64,000 bases of DNA from Paramacrobiotus metropolitanus (taxonomy: Eukaryota; Tardigrada; Eutardigrada; Parachela; Macrobiotidae): the NCBI RefSeq assembly GCF_019649055.1, contig NW_026570352.1, positions 280,275 through 344,274 on the forward strand, read 5' to 3'. This document shows positions 60,891 to 64,000 of the stretch, one piece after another (within the stretch, counting starts at the first letter, position 1; each line of letters opens with the position of its first letter). The position numbers and the translations under genes are program-made. The notes below the pieces were generated by a model. It did not search any database, was not told where the DNA came from, and saw only the letters and a program-made list of their open reading frames with translations.

Positions 60891-62150
60891 AACTCTATGT
60901 GAACTCTGCTCGGATTACACTCAGTTACTGCAAATAAAGTTACCGGCCGCAACATACAGATTCTGACTCAACTTTGCAATTAAGAACTTTTCTGTATGGA
61001 GTACTTCCGGTACTAAATCCAAATACCGGCTTATACATACATCAAGCGCAGAATCCAGACTGATTGGAAAAAACGCAAGTGAATTTCAAAAATGCAGCAA
61101 CAACAATAAGTACCAGTACATAATTATACTACCTGCACAGATAACGGATAAATACGTAAATAAAAATATAAGAAATAAAAAAAACCGCCCCACAGAATGC
61201 GAGCCGAGGTGCCGGCTGCCCACAATCGAGGAGAACAGGGAAAGAAATTGAAACGTCTATCCGCATCGGAATGCAGAGAAAGCATAATATTTTAAACAAC
61301 ACGTGCCAACGTTTGCGCTACATTGTTTTACCACGTTTCTACTACGAGTGCACAAACGTATGGCTGCTGTGGCATCTTTTTCACGTGCCAATTCTGCCAA
61401 GCTTATCAATCAGAAAAAAACTGGAAAGGCTGAATACCGGCTTCGCGGCGCCTACTTACCAGCGACAGCAGGTCAATGTCGTCGTGGTGCCAATGGTGTG
61501 TGATAAACGTGTTGCAAAAAACTGTTTATAATAATAATTGCAAGATTAACTGGCAGATAGCGAAGGCGATATGATCGCTTTTTCTCTCTGTCGTTCCTTG
61601 CATTTTGCCGTCCTGTTGAAAGCAATTATGTACTGTACAGTGTACATCACTGTACATCTGCTGCTTGCATATTATTATTATTATTAATTTATTAATACAT
61701 ATGCAAGTGGCACACGTACCGGGACATACGAAGCTGTTTTTAACACTTTACTAGCCTTTAAATATTTATTCAGCAGCACGCATTATGCGCTAGTCTCCGT
61801 CTTGCAACGTTTGCGCTACATTGTTTTACCACGTTTCTACTACGAGTGCACAAACGTATGGCTGCTGTGGCATCTTTTCACAAAGTGCAGAGCGGCAAGA
61901 TGTTTACGATGTTTGAGTACTCGAATGCCCGTTTCTTCCGCAATCACCAGCTGATTTTGTTACTGAGTTTCACTATCGACTATTGTGTTTGTCGCGCCGC
62001 ACTCATTCTTGCCCATGGAATTTCGAAAAACCTACCCTTTATTTTCTGGAGACACGTGTTCGCAAAGTGCATCGTAGCCATGATAAGGACATAATTATCA
62101 TCTAACGAAATACTCCAATATTTCGGAAATATGGGAGTTACATGGTCCCA
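60891..62150. repeat. Duplicated block, copy 2, with internal 74-bp direct repeat
   Basis: Related to 45470-45830, 49450-50110 and 58601-59400. Within it, 61307-61380 and 61805-61878 are identical over 74 bases, about 500 bases apart, which is far better conserved than the rest of the block and points to recent local duplication or conversion. Confidence 0.65.
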
Positions 62151-63774
62151 TGACGTGTAGAGTCATGGACAGAATAGCGTTATAAATAACTGTGTAGTCT
62201 TCCCGGATATCCATTCAATCCGTGTGGAGCACCTGTACGTACTGTAGGCTGTACACAACGACTGCGCAGTTTGTGATATAGATGGAATGTGTAATCGTCG
62301 ATAAATATAACTGATAATACTATACACACCATTTATCCTAGTTTTTGCTCTAGCCCGTTTTACACGTGTGATTTATTCTTCTTCTGTTGGAAGAAGATTG
62401 GATTGAATTGTGTACACAGCATAACACACTAGTGCTGATCAGACCTGGCTAAACATTTGGCAGATGTTTTTGCTGAAGTAGGCACAACGCTCTCTTGCGC
62501 GCCCGTGAAAGATAACGCGAGTTAGTCACCACAACATTCTCAAGCCGAAAGCTAACGGCTGTGCTCATTGGTCCGCTACGTGATCCACAGATGAATTACA
62601 AAACGCAGCTTCGAAGCTGCGTTTTCTATTTCACATACACATTCACCTCCGTTGTCGTGCATAGCCAACCGAGCTTTACACAGTGGTCACCGGTACAACC
62701 CGTAACATACGATAGTAAATATTAAAGCATTCTGATTGCTGATTTGCTAATAAAATGTGGTCAAGTATTAATCCGCATTAATAAGCCTCAATTAGATTTA
62801 AAAGTTGTTATTAGTAATAGACTATTAGTGATTGTTAATTTAGTAATTACGATTAGTAATTAAAGTAATTAATATGGGTGATTACAATTATCAATGCACA
62901 TTTGTAATATTGTGCAGGCTGCGTTACTGTAATTAAGTCTAATTACATTGATTAATAACGCGTATTAATTAGCCAAGTTACATTGAGAAAATGGAATACA
63001 TTCTTCAGTTAAGTTGTAAATTATTGCATTATTTAATGACACCTCAAGCATGCGGATTAAAACGCGCCTGCGGCCCTGCTGTACAATTCGTTTGTGTGCA
63101 CGCAGCACGATTCATTTAACAGTCAGTGCTTGCGTTTTCTCTGGTGATCCATTGCTTATTACTGGTCCAACGCATTTGTGTTTTTTGCCGTGTGTCATCA
63201 ATCGGTGACACATTCTGCTTTCACATTTTATTTTGCAATATCTTTCTCGAGAAAATTAGCTAGGATTGATCGGGCCTACTGTACTTCGAGTGCGATGAAT
63301 TTGTCCGTGGGATTCAAAATCCCAGTGACAAATCCATTGACCTTGAAGCGGATATTGCGACTCATTTCTCGTACGTATAAGTTTGGGGAATCACGGTTGA
63401 TTTCGGCGTTTTCCTATTTCCCACTGCCGAGTGATACCGGTAAGGATACACATAGCAAGGTTTCACAGATTTGAACGAAAACTGTTTTTTCTACTTTTTC
63501 AAGTTCGAATTCGAAGGGGTGTAACTGTATAGTAGTGTATACTGTACTACAGTATTTAAGAAAGACGGCTATCCTATAATAATATAGACAAGCACAGCGC
63601 GCGGCGCTTACGCGCCGCGCTGCAGTGCAAAGGCGGTTCTTGTCGGCTGGGCTCTTTTTGCTAAACGAATCGAAATGAAACGGTTTCATATGTTAAATAA
63701 GGCTTATTAAAAAGGGAATACAGTTAATGTATCTAGAAACAGGTTAAACCGAAATTCTTCTGTTACAAAACGCT
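62151..63774. other. No supported gene; one palindrome
   Basis: 62600-62625 is a 26-bp perfect palindrome (AAAACGCAGCTTC and its complement). 62750-62990 is simple AT-rich sequence with many TTAGTAATTA-like words. 63596-63620 is GCGC-rich and partly self-complementary. No gene was recognised. Confidence 0.5.
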
Positions 63775-64000
63775 AAAAAGCGTGGACAAATATTGCGTAA
63801 CCTTCGGTTACCAAAGTTTTAAAAGAGCGAGTACCGCACGCGGGGCTTTCGGTGATCAAAGGCTTAAAAATGCGGGTGCCGCACGCGTGGCTTTCGGTGA
63901 CCAAACGCTTAAAAGGCGGGTACCGCACGCGAGGCCTTTGGTGACCAAAGGCATAAAAGGGGGGTTCCGCACGCGTGGCCTTCAGTGACCAAAGGCTTAA
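63775..64000. repeat. Tandem repeat, 44-45 bp unit, runs off window edge
   Basis: About five units, each containing ACCGCACGCG, then TTCGGTGACCAAA and an AAAA run. The first is diverged, the next two are 45 bases and the last two 44 bases. The first units keep an open frame (15-residue repeat with F-G-D-Q), but the 44-base units shift it, so coding is doubtful. The array continues beyond the window. Confidence 0.85.

Overview
The window reads as nuclear DNA of a small invertebrate animal. Genes are split by short GT-AG introns (50 to about 620 bases), the background is AT-rich, and the recognisable proteins are animal families: a BTB-BACK-PHR protein, a SPOP/RDX-like BTB protein, a Golgi-type GT32-like glycosyltransferase, a Drp1 fragment, a protein kinase and an Hsp70. 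A tardigrade or other small ecdysozoan would fit, but this is inference from gene style. No search was possible.

Layout. 0-10 kb is mostly non-coding, with unusual perfect palindromes, a fold-back MITE (6.3-6.5 kb), a GC-rich unidentified stretch (4.5-5.2 kb) and an orphan Drp1 GED exon (7.9-8.2 kb). 10.2-13.95 kb holds the most unusual gene: a serine/threonine kinase domain running directly into an Hsp70-like domain. It is now broken by an 801-bp hAT-like insertion with an 8-bp target duplication, by frameshifts, and by inversion of its 3' end next to a 27-bp perfect palindrome. 14.6-15.7 kb is a two-exon BTB gene.

17.2-33.9 kb is a tandem segmental duplication of a glycosyltransferase gene. 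Copy A (17.2-18.6 kb) is a pseudogene that has lost its DXD motif. Copy B (31.6-33.0 kb) is intact. Between them, in the 5' flank of copy A, sits a complete 10,155-bp env-bearing Ty3/gypsy-type element on the minus strand. Its two 319-bp LTRs read as identical and it has a 4-bp target duplication, so the insertion is young.

35.8-39.6 kb is an unrecognised multi-exon gene interrupted by a 2.1-kb fold-back element with tandem-repeat arms. 44.4-45.5 kb has a MITE and a non-LTR retrotransposon remnant. 47.36-49.40 kb is a second, divergent env-like relic rearranged into an inverted repeat. 54.2-57.3 kb is a well-resolved eight-exon BTBD1/2/3/6-type gene (494 codons). 45-62 kb otherwise consists of diverged duplicated blocks without supported genes. 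The window ends in a 44-45 bp tandem repeat.

The probably working host genes are the BTBD-like gene, the BTB gene and glycosyltransferase copy B. Most other coding material is mobile or decaying. Recurrent themes are fold-back structures, gene 3' ends flipped relative to their 5' ends (the kinase-Hsp70 gene and the env relic), and exons used as insertion targets.
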